From: Streptosporangiaceae bacterium
GTDB lineage: Bacteria > Actinomycetota > Actinomycetes > Streptosporangiales > Streptosporangiaceae
Direction of reading: 5' to 3'
NCBI GenBank assembly: GCA_025964715.1
Contig: JAOPYH010000502.1
Coordinates: 1 to 45,176, forward strand
Length of the DNA stretch: 45,176 nucleotides
Shown: piece by piece, positions 27,913-36,820 of the stretch
Layout: each line of letters opens with the position of its first letter
How positions within the stretch are numbered: position 1 is the stretch's first letter
Notes under the pieces: generated by a model
The model's input: only the letters and a program-made list of their open reading frames with translations
What the model was told of the DNA's origin: nothing
Databases searched by the model: none
Position numbers and translations under genes: made by a program

Positions 27913-29082
27913 CTAGAGCGCCGCGTGCAGATCGGAGGCCCAGTCCCTCGGGCCCGGCGTGGGCGCGCTCCGGCCGGCGCGGTCGCCGATGATCCGGGCG
28001 TAGACCCGTTCATAGCCCCTCGCCATGATCGACACGTCGAAGTGCCGGGCCACGTGGCGCCGGCAGGCCGCGGGGTCGAGCCCGCCCGCCTGGTCGATCG
28101 CGGCCGGCAGCTCCGCCGGGTCGTCACGCACGAATCCCGTCACCCCCTGCACCACGATCTCGGGGACCGAACCGCGGCGTAGCGCCACGACCGGGCTGCC
28201 ACAGGCCATGGCCTCGATCATCACCAGGCCGAACGGCTCCTCCCACTGGATCGGGAAGACCAGGCAGTGCGCGCCGGCGTACAGCTCCTGCTTGGCAGCC
28301 ATGTCCACCTCACCGACGAACTGCGCGTCGGGTCCCAGGCGCGGACGGACTTCCGCGTCGAAATATTCGCGTTCCTCCGTTTCCTGAAGTTTCCCGGCCA
28401 ACAGGATCGGCCGGCCGGCGCGCCGGGCGGCGTCGATGGCGAGATGGGCACCCTTCGTGCGGTTGAAGCGGCCGAGGAAGAGCACGTAGTCGTTCTTGCG
28501 CACGCGGTACGGGAAGTCCGCGACCCTGATGGCGTTGTGCACCGTACCCGCCCAGTTCAGGTCCCGGGCGAGCCGCTGCTGGGCCTGTGAGATCGCCACC
28601 ATGTGGACGTCGGAGCACAGCGCGCGGTAATAACGCACCATTTCGCCCTCGCAGGGACCGTGTGCGGTCAGCACCGTGGGGGCCGCGCGACCGCGGGCGG
28701 TGAGTGGGCCGGCCAGCGAGTTGTCGTGCACGATGTCGACCTCGAGGTCGTCGAGGTACCGGTCGGCCCACGCTGCCTGAAGCACCTCGGGGAGTGCTTC
28801 GCCGAGCCGAGCCGACGGCGGTGTCTCGTAGGTGCGCAGGAAGCGTGCCCGGGTGCCGTTGACGCCCGCGCCGACGATCACGACGTCGTGGCCGAGCGCG
28901 ATGAGGGCGTCCGCGAGATCGGCCATCAGCGCCTCGATCCCGCCGTACGCGCGGGGCGGCACGTCGAACCAGGGCGGAAGTGTGAGCGCGATCCGCAGGC
29001 GCCGGGAGCCCGGTAACGATGTGGCCGTGTCCGAGGGCCCTGCAGCGGGCGGCGCCTGGCCGGCTCGGCTCGGCATGTTCAT
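27913..29082 (-). CDS. Glycosyltransferase family 4 protein
   Basis: A 389-residue GT-B-fold enzyme of the GT4 type. The N-terminal half begins RIALTLPPWFDVPPRAYGGIE (acceptor side) and contains DIVHDNSLAGPL. The C-terminal half has the donor-binding region VLFLGRFNRTKG and the E-x7-E motif in EEPFGLVMIEAMACGSP. It transfers a sugar from a nucleotide donor; the acceptor is not evident. Start is the ATG at 29082 with AGGAG seven bases upstream. Its ATGA overlaps the stop of the debranching-type gene upstream (29079-29082), so the two are translationally coupled and probably act in one alpha-glucan or glycoside pathway. Confidence 0.92.
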   Translation of the reverse strand: MNMPSRAGQAPPAAGPSDTATSLPGSRRLRIALTLPPWFDVPPRAYGGIEALMADLADALIALGHDVVIVGAGVNGTRARFLRTYETPPSARLGEALPEVLQAAWADRYLDDLEVDIVHDNSLAGPLTARGRAAPTVLTAHGPCEGEMVRYYRALCSDVHMVAISQAQQRLARDLNWAGTVHNAIRVADFPYRVRKNDYVLFLGRFNRTKGAHLAIDAARRAGRPILLAGKLQETEEREYFDAEVRPRLGPDAQFVGEVDMAAKQELYAGAHCLVFPIQWEEPFGLVMIEAMACGSPVVALRRGSVPEIVVQGVTGFVRDDPAELPAAIDQAGGLDPAACRRHVARHFDVSIMARGYERVYARIIGDRAGRSAPTPGPRDWASDLHAAL

Positions 29083-31235
29083 GGCGCGTCTCCTGACGGC
29101 GTCACCCTGCCCAGCGGTGGCCGGGCCTCCCTGATGAGTTCGATCCGCTTGGGCCAGCCACTGATCTCGAGCCGGCCACCCGACACCTCGATCGACACCT
29201 GGCTGCCGGCGAGCGTGAACCGCTCGATCCGCAACTCGCCGAATCCCGGCGGGAGGGCGGGTGCGATCCATGCCTTCTTATAGGGGATCCAGGGATCGAA
29301 GCGCAGCAGCGTCCGCAAGAGGTGCACAGGGCTGGCCGCGGCCCAGGCCTGCGGGCAACAGGAGGTCGGATAGGGGACCGGCCTGGGGAACTCGCTGCGG
29401 TCGAAGCCGCAGAACAGCTCGGGGAGCCTGCCGTCGAAGGCGCAGGCCGCGTCGAGCAGGCTCATCGCGACACGCTGGGCCTGTTCGACGAACCCGTAGC
29501 GCATCAGCCCACCAGCGATCATCGCGTTGTCGTGCGGCCAGACGGAGCCGTTGTGATAGCTCATCGGGTTGTAGGCCCCCATCGTGGAGGCGAGGGTGCG
29601 GATGCCCCACCCGGTGAACATCTCGGGGCTCATCAGCCAGTCGGCCACGGCGCCGGCCTTGTCGACGTCGACGATGCCGCACAGCAGGCAGTGGCCCATG
29701 TTCGAGGCCAGCGCGTCGATGGGCCGTTTGTCCCGGTCGAGACCTTCCGCGTACCAGCCCCGGTCGGGCAGCCAGAACGTCTCGTTGAAGGCGTGCTTCA
29801 ACTCGCTCGCGCGGGCGAGATACCGTTTCGCCAGGGCGATGTCGTCCTGCTCGCGGGCGAAGTGCGACATGGCGAGGAAGGCGGCGTAGACATAGCCCTG
29901 GACCTCGCAGAGCGCGATCGGACTCTGCGGCAGCGTCCCATCTGCGAAGTTGACCCCGTCATAGGAGTCCTTCCAGCCCTGGTTGATCAGGCCCCGGTCG
30001 GTCTTGCGCTGATACTCCACGAAGCCGTCCCCATCGAGGTCGCCGTATTCGTCGATCCACTGCATCGCGCGGTCGGCGTGCGGACGCAACCGGCTGACCT
30101 CGGCGTCGTGCAGGCCCCAGCGCCGCAGCTCTCCGAGCACCATGACGAACAGTGGCGTGGCGTCGACCGACCCGTAGTAGGCCGCTCCACGTGGCCGGCT
30201 GTGCAGGATGCCGGCGTCGACGCCGTGCCGGAGCTCGTGCATGATCTTCCCGGGCTCCTCCTCGTTCAGCGGATCGACGCACTCGCCCTGGAGATCCGCC
30301 AGCGTCAGCACGGTGCCCAGCGCCAGCGACCGGTCTATCGGCAGCGCCATCCAGGAGGAGATCAGGGAGTCGCGGCCGAAGATGGTCATGAACCACGGCG
30401 CCCCGGCGGCCACCGAGGGCGGGCGGTCGCTATGGCCCTCATCGAAGATCCGGAGGGAGCCCAGGTCGGACTGGCTGCGCTCGAGCGCCTTGGCAAGGCC
30501 TGTGTGCTGGGTGTAGACGACGGGTCTTTCCTTTTCCCAGATGTGCAGCCGCCGGGCCGGGTCGGCATGCTCGATGGGACGGTGCGGGGGAAAACGGGGC
30601 GGGAGTTCGTGACCGTCGATGATCGGCTGAGCGAGCACTGTCGTCTGCCAGGTGCCCCGCGCGGGGACGGCCACATGGAAGGAGAGCGTCCCGGGCGTCG
30701 CCATCGCGTCACGGGCACTGACCCGTACGCCCCGCTGCCGATCGGTCAAGGAGGCCGAGATGGCCAGGCTGCCGTCCCCGACCTCGACCGAGCGCTCGCC
30801 ACGTTCCTTGATCAAACCGGCCTTGACGTCGAAGAGGTCCGCGAGGTCGGAGTCGATGTACAGGGACAGGCGCAGACCGGCGGGCTCGTTGGACATGTTG
30901 TGCACCGCGATGTCCTCGCGCATGCCGGCGCCCACGTAGCGCGCCCGCGTGACGAGGAGACTGCTCTCGGCCTTCCCGGGGCGCGGGAGGCCCCGGCCAA
31001 GGAAGGTCGCGGAGAATGGGTCGGCGGGGATCACGGCCACCGGTTCGAGCAGCCGGTCGTCCACCCGCAGTTCCCAGCGAGAGACCAGCCGGGTATCGCT
31101 GTAGAACAACCCGTCGGTTCCCCCGCGGCTGATGTCCCCGGTCGCGGCACAGACGCAGAAAGCGGTGCCTTCCACCAGCGTGACGGTCCCTGGAGCGGGC
31201 ACGGAGGGTATTTCCTGAGCCGCCCATTCACTCAT
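29079..31235 (-). CDS. Glycogen-debranching-type protein (amylo-alpha-1,6-glucosidase family)
   Basis: A 718-residue protein. The N-terminal domain (about 20-220) is of the 'glycogen debranching N-terminal' type, with DGLFYSDTRLVSRWELRVD. The C-terminal (alpha/alpha)6-like catalytic region has WFMTIFGRDSLISSWMALP, DGDGFVEYQRK, LINQGWKDSYDGV, MSYHNGSVWPHDNAMIA and PTSCCPQAWAAASP. These are typical of family GH15/63/133-like alpha-glucosidases that act on alpha-glucan branches. The overlap ATGA with the GT4 gene shows coupling. I prefer the ATG at 31235 (MSEWAAQEIP); a GTG three codons earlier is possible. Substrate specificity cannot be told. Confidence 0.9.
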   Translation of the reverse strand: MSEWAAQEIPSVPAPGTVTLVEGTAFCVCAATGDISRGGTDGLFYSDTRLVSRWELRVDDRLLEPVAVIPADPFSATFLGRGLPRPGKAESSLLVTRARYVGAGMREDIAVHNMSNEPAGLRLSLYIDSDLADLFDVKAGLIKERGERSVEVGDGSLAISASLTDRQRGVRVSARDAMATPGTLSFHVAVPARGTWQTTVLAQPIIDGHELPPRFPPHRPIEHADPARRLHIWEKERPVVYTQHTGLAKALERSQSDLGSLRIFDEGHSDRPPSVAAGAPWFMTIFGRDSLISSWMALPIDRSLALGTVLTLADLQGECVDPLNEEEPGKIMHELRHGVDAGILHSRPRGAAYYGSVDATPLFVMVLGELRRWGLHDAEVSRLRPHADRAMQWIDEYGDLDGDGFVEYQRKTDRGLINQGWKDSYDGVNFADGTLPQSPIALCEVQGYVYAAFLAMSHFAREQDDIALAKRYLARASELKHAFNETFWLPDRGWYAEGLDRDKRPIDALASNMGHCLLCGIVDVDKAGAVADWLMSPEMFTGWGIRTLASTMGAYNPMSYHNGSVWPHDNAMIAGGLMRYGFVEQAQRVAMSLLDAACAFDGRLPELFCGFDRSEFPRPVPYPTSCCPQAWAAASPVHLLRTLLRFDPWIPYKKAWIAPALPPGFGELRIERFTLAGSQVSIEVSGGRLEISGWPKRIELIREARPPLGRVTPSGDAP

Positions 31236-31850
31236 TGCGACCACCCCGAATTCGGCAATCCGGCCCGTAGGCAGGCTGTGGGAGAGCGGGCCTACGATCC
31301 AGGCCGCCCTACCCAGGAAAAAGCCACCAAATCATCTCAAAAGTGGAGATTTCAGGCGTTCAGGTAACCCGATGGGATACCGCGGGCCAAGCGATGGGCG
31401 GATACGGCCGGAACCGGCCAGCGTGCGGCGGTGGCAGCGCTCTGACCGCGTGGGGGCGCAGGACACCGGCGCACAGGCGTGTGACGCCCATCCGGGCTTG
31501 CCGGCGTCCCGGCCGGCGGGCCGGCCGGGACGCGCCGAGATCTCGGTCTCGGCTCCAGATCAGCTCCCGGCGTTCTATCATCTCGTTCTCGTGCGGTGCG
31601 CCTGTCCGTCCCGGAGCCTTGGCCGACCGGGCGGGACGGGCGCCGGATCCAAGGTCGCCGTAGGGTCGGCCGCAAGGTGCTGAACCGTCCAGTGGGGGAA
31701 AGACTTGTCTTCGGCGCCGAACCACCGAGATGATGAAGACCTGACTCCGACCGGTGTTGTGATGGAGGCGGGGGCCCTAGCCTGCTCCCATTCGCCCACA
31801 GTGATGAAGATCTGCCTCGTGCTTCAGACTCGCCCGCGACGGAGGTGTCG
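31236..31850. other. Divergent intergenic region (615 bp) with several inverted repeats
   Basis: No gene is supported in this stretch; the open frames are Arg/Pro-rich shadows. It contains CGTAGGC/GCCTACG (31266-31272 and 31290-31296), a perfect 13-bp stem (31504-31533), and two near-copies of TGATGAAGAYCTG (31731-31743 and 31802-31814) ahead of the phosphatase gene. The promoters of both divergent genes should lie here, but I could not fix them. Confidence 0.55.
31504..31533. repeat. Perfect 13-bp stem palindrome in the divergent spacer
   Basis: GCGTCCCGGCCGG (31504-31516) and CCGGCCGGGACGC (31521-31533) are exact inverted copies around a CGGG loop. It is upstream of both flanking genes, so it is not an ordinary end-of-gene terminator. 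Confidence 0.7.
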
Positions 31851-33989
31851 ATGGTGAGCACCGATACATCGGTTCCACACCCCCGGATGGACGGCATGGA
31901 CGCGTCCGATTACGCGCTGTTCGAGACGCTGATCAAAGAAGCGTCCATAGGTTTCGCGTTCTTCGACACCGAGTCGAGGTTCCGCCGGGTCAACAAGACA
32001 CTCGCCGACATCCATGGCGTGCATGCCAAGGATCTCGTCGGCCGCCTGCCGTCCGAGGCGCTCACCCACGACGCGGCCACCGCCACGTCCATGGAGACCT
32101 CGCTGGGCAAGGCGCTCGGGGAGGACCAGTCCCTGATAGACGCCTTCGACCTCCGGGTCGAGATCCCGCGGGACGCGGGCGTGAAGCAGGATCCGCAGTC
32201 CCCGCCGGCGACGGCCGGTGACCCGCCGATCCGCCAGTGGGCCTACTCGTGGTTCCCCTCGCACGGCGCGGACGGGAAGGTCCTCGGCGTCGTCCTCATC
32301 GCCGTGGAGGTGACCGACCGCCGCCGGTCCGAGGAGATCATCCGCCGCAAGGAGGAGCGCTACCGCTCGCTCGTCGAGGCGAGCTCACAGATCGTCTGGG
32401 TCATGGCGCCGGGCGGCGAGGTCAGCGACGACGCGCCGGAATGGCGGTCGATCACCGGCCAGACCACCGAGGACTACCTCGCCGGAGGCTGGCTCGCCGT
32501 CGTCCATCCCGAGGACCACGCTCGCATCGAGACCATCTGGCTCGAGTCCGTCGAGCACCGCCGCGTCATGGAGACCAACTACCGCATCCGCACCAAGTCC
32601 GGCACCTATCGCCACTATGAGGTACGGGCCGTGCCGATCTGGCGCGGTGAGGACGTCGTCGAATGGGTCGGAGCGAACACCGACGTCACCGGGCAGCGCG
32701 AGGCCGAGGAGATGCGCGGCCGGCTGACCGAGCAGCTGTCCGCGGCGGCGCTGCGTACGGCCCGGTTGCAGCAGGCCACCTCGATGCTGGCCGAGGCGCT
32801 GACCGTCTCCCAGGTGGTCCAGGTCATCACCGAGGTCGGCAGGTCCGCGATCGGTGCGGACCATTCGGCCGTGGCGCTGCTCAATGACGACAAGCTGAAG
32901 CTGCGCATCATCACACCGAGCGCCGCCGAGGACATCGCCCCGATGTCACGTGACGACATCAAGGTCGGTGAGCGGACCGTGATGTCGGTGGCCGTCCGGG
33001 AGGGCCGGCCCTTCCTGGCCGAGAACCCCGACAGCCTGCGCGAACAGCTCGGCGGCGAAGACGAGAGCGGCCTTTTCGAGGAGCACACCGAGGAGCGGGC
33101 CTGGGTGGGGCTGCCGCTGCTGGCCGCGGGTGCGCCGATCGGCGCGTTGCGGTTCTCCTTTGTCCGGCCGCGCGAGATCACCGAAGAGGAGCGGGTGTTC
33201 CTGGAGGCGCTCGCGGGTCAGTGCGCGCTGGCGGTCGAACGCGCCGTGCTGTTCGAGCGCGAGCACAAGACCGCGGAGGAGCTCCAGCGCAGTCTCCTTC
33301 CCAGCGACCTGCCCCAGCTGTCGAACATCCAGCTCGCCGCGCGATATCACCCGGCGACCCGGCACGTCCAGGTGGGCGGGGACTGGTACGACGCCTTCCG
33401 GCTGCCCGACGACCGGCTGGCGATCGCGGTGGGCGACGTCATGGGCAAGGGGGTGCTGGCCGCGGCCGGCATGGGCCGGGTCCGCAACGCCCTGCGCGCC
33501 CTCGCGCTCAACGACCCGCGGCCCGCGGCCGTGCTGTCCGGGCTCGACCGGTTGTTCAGCGCGACCGAGGACGAAGAGCAGTTCACGACAGTGGCCTACG
33601 CCGTCATCGACCCGGAGACGGGCCTCGGCGTGCTCAGCAACGCGGGACACCCCCCGCCCCTGTTGATCAGCGCCGACGCGCCCGCGCGGCTCAGTACCAG
33701 CGAACCGGGAACGCCACTCGGCTGGCCGAGTCAAAGACAGCAGACAAGTTTTTCCATAGAGGCCGGCAACACTGTGGTGTTCTATTCCGATGGACTTGTG
33801 GAGAACCGTAGGCGTGGCGTGGACGCCGGCCTCGACGAACTCGTCGGGGTAGCGGCGGACGCACCACCGGAGGTGGTGGCAGATCCTGAAATAATCGTCG
33901 ACTTCTTGGTCGATCGGATGCTTGCCGGGTATGAGCAAGACGACGATGTGACCGTACTTGCCCTACACGTTCCTCCGAAGACCGCGTAG
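31851..33989 (+). CDS. PAS-PAS-GAF-SpoIIE (PP2C-type) serine phosphatase
   Basis: A 712-residue signalling protein, probably cytosolic. Two PAS domains (about 20-155 and 165-290) come first, then a GAF domain (about 310-460) and a SpoIIE/PP2C phosphatase domain (about 480-705). Metal-binding aspartates are seen in GGDWYDAF, VGDVMGKGVLAAAG and YEQDDDVTVLALH, and SNAGHPPPLL is a family marker. Such enzymes dephosphorylate anti-anti-sigma factors in partner-switching stress control. No anti-sigma gene is nearby, so its partner is elsewhere. The ATG at 31851 follows GGAGG by five bases; a GTG one codon later is also possible. It is the gene immediately upstream of rpoD, on the same strand. Confidence 0.92.
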   Translation: MVSTDTSVPHPRMDGMDASDYALFETLIKEASIGFAFFDTESRFRRVNKTLADIHGVHAKDLVGRLPSEALTHDAATATSMETSLGKALGEDQSLIDAFDLRVEIPRDAGVKQDPQSPPATAGDPPIRQWAYSWFPSHGADGKVLGVVLIAVEVTDRRRSEEIIRRKEERYRSLVEASSQIVWVMAPGGEVSDDAPEWRSITGQTTEDYLAGGWLAVVHPEDHARIETIWLESVEHRRVMETNYRIRTKSGTYRHYEVRAVPIWRGEDVVEWVGANTDVTGQREAEEMRGRLTEQLSAAALRTARLQQATSMLAEALTVSQVVQVITEVGRSAIGADHSAVALLNDDKLKLRIITPSAAEDIAPMSRDDIKVGERTVMSVAVREGRPFLAENPDSLREQLGGEDESGLFEEHTEERAWVGLPLLAAGAPIGALRFSFVRPREITEEERVFLEALAGQCALAVERAVLFEREHKTAEELQRSLLPSDLPQLSNIQLAARYHPATRHVQVGGDWYDAFRLPDDRLAIAVGDVMGKGVLAAAGMGRVRNALRALALNDPRPAAVLSGLDRLFSATEDEEQFTTVAYAVIDPETGLGVLSNAGHPPPLLISADAPARLSTSEPGTPLGWPSQRQQTSFSIEAGNTVVFYSDGLVENRRRGVDAGLDELVGVAADAPPEVVADPEIIVDFLVDRMLAGYEQDDDVTVLALHVPPKTA

Positions 33990-34052
33990 CCCGTACGAAG
34001 GACCACTCAGCTCCCCCTAAGGTGGTGTGTTACCGGGCAGGACTCCCCGTAC

Positions 34053-34078
34053 GGAATGCACAGCCGTGCCAGAATGCT
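34053..34078 (+). promoter_or_regulatory. Candidate ECF-type (SigR-like) promoter upstream of rpoD
   Basis: GGAAT (34053-34057) is followed after exactly 18 bases by GCT (34076-34078); the actinobacterial SigR consensus is GGAAT-N18-GTT, so one base in the -10 element differs. It lies about 120 bases upstream of the rpoD start. The hrdB gene of Streptomyces coelicolor is known to have a SigR-dependent promoter, which makes the location meaningful. Confidence 0.4.
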
Positions 34079-34199
34079 GACCCTAGGAGAAGCAGGTACG
34101 CTGCTTTCCCGCGCGGGGTTCGTGGCCCCGCCCGAGCGAGGCCACGCCCACCAGGCCGCCTGGGTCAACCTAGCCACATGTTTCGTTCGAGAGGTGTTT

Positions 34200-35888
34200 G
34201 TGTCGCCTGCCAGTTCGACCTCGAAGCCAACAGAGCAGCTGCACGAGCACGTCATCGGGCAACTGATCGAGCGTGGACGGTCCCAGGGTTACATCGAAGC
34301 CGACGATGTACGCCGCACGTTCGAGGAGGCCGACATCCCCGTGTCCAAGGCCTCGAGCATCTTGCGGAGCCTCAGCAAGGAGGGTGTGACCGTCATGGTG
34401 AGCGCTGCCGACTCCGCGGCGCCCAAGCGTCCCCGCAAGCGCGCCGGGACGCAGGCGGCGCGGAAGGTCAATACAGACGAGGGCACGAGCTCCCGGCAGG
34501 GGGCCCCGAAGAGCGTCGCAGCGGCCAAGGAACAGCCCGACACGGTGACCGCGGTCGTGGATGACGGTGCCGGCGACGCGGCCACGGCCGAGGGGCGTGG
34601 CCGGACCCCGGCCGCCAAGCCGAAGCGGGCCGCCGCCGCCAAGCCGAAGAAGACCACGACGGCCAAGAAGACCACCGCCAAGGCGGGTGCCGGCAATGGG
34701 TCGGCCAAGCGCACGGCGGACAAGGTCCAGTCGGCCGACGACGAGATCGAGGTCACCGAGCTCGACGAAGACCTCGAGGTGGACCTCGAGGTCGCCGCCG
34801 ACATCGAGGCCGCCGCCGGGGACGAGAGCGCATCCGTCACGCCCGCGCCCGGGCCCGGGCCCGGGCCGGACAACGCCGAGCCGGCCACCAAGAAGCGCGA
34901 GGACTCCGAAGAGGAGGCCTTCGTCCTCGGGGACGATGATGAGGACGCTCCGGCGCAGCAGATCGCCGCCGCCGGCGCGACCGCCGACCCCGTGAAGGAC
35001 TACCTCAAGCAGATCGGCAAGGTCCCGCTGCTCAACGCCGAGCAGGAGGTCGAGCTGGCCAAGCGGATCGAGGCGGGACTGTTCGGCGAGGAGCGGCTGG
35101 CCGTCGAGGGCCACGCCATGTCCGAGGACGACCTCGAGGACTTCGAGTGGATCGCCGAGGACGGGCGCCGCGCCAAGAACCACCTGCTGGAGGCCAACCT
35201 CCGGCTCGTGGTCTCCCTGGCAAAGCGCTACACCGGTCGCGGCATGCTGTTCCTGGACCTGATCCAGGAGGGCAACCTCGGTCTGATCCGCGCGGTCGAG
35301 AAGTTCGACTACACAAAGGGCTACAAGTTCTCGACCTACGCGACGTGGTGGATCCGGCAGGCCATCACCAGGGCCATGGCCGACCAGGCCCGGACGATCC
35401 GCATCCCCGTTCACATGGTCGAGGTGATCAACAAGCTCGCCCGCGTTCAGCGGCAGATGCTGCAGGATCTCGGCCGGGAGCCGACGCCGGAGGAGCTCGC
35501 CAAGGAGCTCGACATGACCCCGGAAAAGGTCGTCGAGGTCCAGAAGTACGGCCGTGAGCCGATCTCGCTGCACACCCCGCTGGGCGAGGACGGCGACAGC
35601 GAGTTCGGTGACCTGATCGAGGACTCCGAGGCGATCGTCCCGGCCGACGCGGTGAGCTTCACGCTGCTGCAGGAGCAGTTGCACTCAGTGCTCGACACGC
35701 TCAGTGAGCGTGAGGCCGGTGTGGTGTCGATGCGGTTCGGCCTCACCGATGGCCAGCCGAAGACGCTCGACGAAATCGGGAAGGTCTACGGCGTCACGCG
35801 CGAGCGCATCCGGCAGATCGAGTCCAAGACCATGTCCAAACTGCGTCACCCGTCGCGCTCCCAGGTGCTGCGCGACTACCTGGACTGA
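34200..35888 (+). CDS. rpoD: Principal RNA polymerase sigma factor (HrdB/SigA type)
   Basis: A 562-residue group 1 sigma factor. After a short N-terminal helical region, residues about 65-250 form a low-complexity Lys/Ala-rich then acidic segment, typical of actinobacterial HrdB. Region 1.2 starts near 263 ([16 protein letters not shown]). Region 2 (about 330-405) includes [36 protein letters not shown] and the -10 contact. Region 3 follows, and region 4 (about 497-562) has [20 protein letters not shown] at the -35 reader. It is essential for housekeeping transcription. The frame opens at 34056, but the conserved start is the GTG at 34200, with AGAGG just upstream. A SigR-like promoter lies in the leader and a strong hairpin follows the stop. 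Confidence 0.97.
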   Translation: MSPASSTSKPTEQLHEHVIGQLIERGRSQGYIEADDVRRTFEEADIPVSKASSILRSLSKEGVTVMVSAADSAAPKRPRKRAGTQAARKVNTDEGTSSRQGAPKSVAAAKEQPDTVTAVVDDGAGDAATAEGRGRTPAAKPKRAAAAKPKKTTTAKKTTAKAGAGNGSAKRTADKVQSADDEIEVTELDEDLEVDLEVAADIEAAAGDESASVTPAPGPGPGPDNAEPATKKREDSEEEAFVLGDDDEDAPAQQIAAAGATADPVKDYLKQIGKVPLLNAEQEVELAKRIEAGLFGEERLAVEGHAMSEDDLEDFEWIAEDGRRAKNHLLEANLRLVVSLAKRYTGRGMLFLDLIQEGNLGLIRAVEKFDYTKGYKFSTYATWWIRQAITRAMADQARTIRIPVHMVEVINKLARVQRQMLQDLGREPTPEELAKELDMTPEKVVEVQKYGREPISLHTPLGEDGDSEFGDLIEDSEAIVPADAVSFTLLQEQLHSVLDTLSEREAGVVSMRFGLTDGQPKTLDEIGKVYGVTRERIRQIESKTMSKLRHPSRSQVLRDYLD

Positions 35889-35921
35889 GACTCCACCAGA
35901 CCGAACTTCGATGGTGGAGTC
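35889..35921 (+). terminator. rpoD terminator hairpin
   Basis: GACTCCACCA (35889-35898) and TGGTGGAGTC (35912-35921) form a perfect 10-bp stem immediately after the rpoD stop codon, with a 13-base loop. Confidence 0.8.
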
Positions 35922-35955
35922 CGGTCCGCTGCTCCGTAGGCCCCCGCCGGAGGCG

Positions 35956-35988
35956 TTGACACGCCGACCGCGCTCAGTAACGTACTGT
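35956..35988 (+). promoter_or_regulatory. Orphan consensus-like promoter with palindromic -10 region
   Basis: TTGACA (35956-35961) is an exact -35 hexamer. A -10 candidate TAACGT lies 16 bases on (35978-35983), inside the palindrome-like AACGTACTGTT stretch that resembles TetR-type sites. On this strand the next sequence is the antisense of yaaA, so no gene is driven here. It may be the leftover control region of a lost gene or give an antisense transcript. Confidence 0.4.
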
Positions 35989-36001
35989 TTACCAACGGTC
36001 C

Positions 36002-36781
36002 TCAATCCTGCTCGTGCAGGATCACCTCGGCCTTCCATGCTCCGCCGAGCCGCGACGGCTCCGTGAGCTCCACGAAGTGGCCCAGGTCGCTGAGGATCTT
36101 GGCGAGGTCCTCCGGCGTGTCCGGCTCCCCGCCCGCAACCAGCAGGTCCCGGGCGATGCGGCCGCGCGTCGCCTTGGCCATGTGGCTCACCACCGAGCGC
36201 CGGACCGTGCCGGCCACGATCCGTTCCCGTACGACTCCCACCGTGACCATCGGCGCCCGGGGTCTCCAGGCGGCCGCGTACGGCGCGGAGCGCATGTCCA
36301 CCATGAGCCCTCCAGGCCGCATCGCGGCGGAGAGCTCCGGCCGCCACAGCGCGGCGAGTGCGCCCAGCGCGGGGATTTTGACCCCCATGGCCAGGCGGTA
36401 CGGCGGGACGGGGTCGTCGATGCGCAGCACTCCCCACAGGCCCGAGAAGATCACCAACTGCTCCACGGCCCGCCTGGTGGCGGCCGCGTCGAGGGTCGGG
36501 ATCGCCAGGTTCTCGTACAGGACACCGGTATAGAGCCGGGCGGCCGCCAGCGTCGGGGCCGATCGGAGCACGCGGTTGCGCTCCACCGCCTCGGCCTGGC
36601 CCGGGCTCAGCCCGAGGACCTCTCTGGCCCGGTCGGGGGGTCCCTCACACACCGCGACGAGGGCCATGAGCACTCGCTCACGGGCAGGTGTCAGCTCGGG
36701 CCGGCTCAGCCGGTCCAGTGCGAGCGCCGGGCCGTCTCCGGCGGTGGCCTTCCCCTCCGATGGCGGCAGGAGGATGAGCAT
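36002..36781 (-). CDS. yaaA: Peroxide stress protein YaaA family (DUF328)
   Basis: A 259-residue YaaA-family protein, the usual length. The start MLILLPPSEGK is the family's N-terminal signature, followed by ARLYTGVLYENL, LVIFSGLWGVLRIDDPVPPYRL and SHMAKATRGRIARDLL. In Escherichia coli YaaA limits DNA damage from hydrogen peroxide by lowering free iron. I start it at the ATG at 36781; two in-frame ATGs upstream (to 36817) are less likely because the conserved N-terminus begins here. It converges on rpoD, and its 3' end lies 81 bases past the rpoD terminator. It is divergent from the broken GNAT gene. Confidence 0.92.
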   Translation of the reverse strand: MLILLPPSEGKATAGDGPALALDRLSRPELTPARERVLMALVAVCEGPPDRAREVLGLSPGQAEAVERNRVLRSAPTLAAARLYTGVLYENLAIPTLDAAATRRAVEQLVIFSGLWGVLRIDDPVPPYRLAMGVKIPALGALAALWRPELSAAMRPGGLMVDMRSAPYAAAWRPRAPMVTVGVVRERIVAGTVRRSVVSHMAKATRGRIARDLLVAGGEPDTPEDLAKILSDLGHFVELTEPSRLGGAWKAEVILHEQD

Positions 36782-36820
36782 GGTTCCCCGATTCATGGAC
36801 ATGTTCCGCTGATCCATAGG

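Noticed and set aside
34841..34868. GCCCGG tandem run, considered as a repeat array
   Set aside because: It is a short run coding for alternating Pro-Gly in the disordered N-terminal part of the sigma factor.
34170..35684. Minus-strand open frame opposite rpoD
   Set aside because: Leu/Gly/Val-rich antisense translation of conserved sigma-factor codons; no start signal or family.
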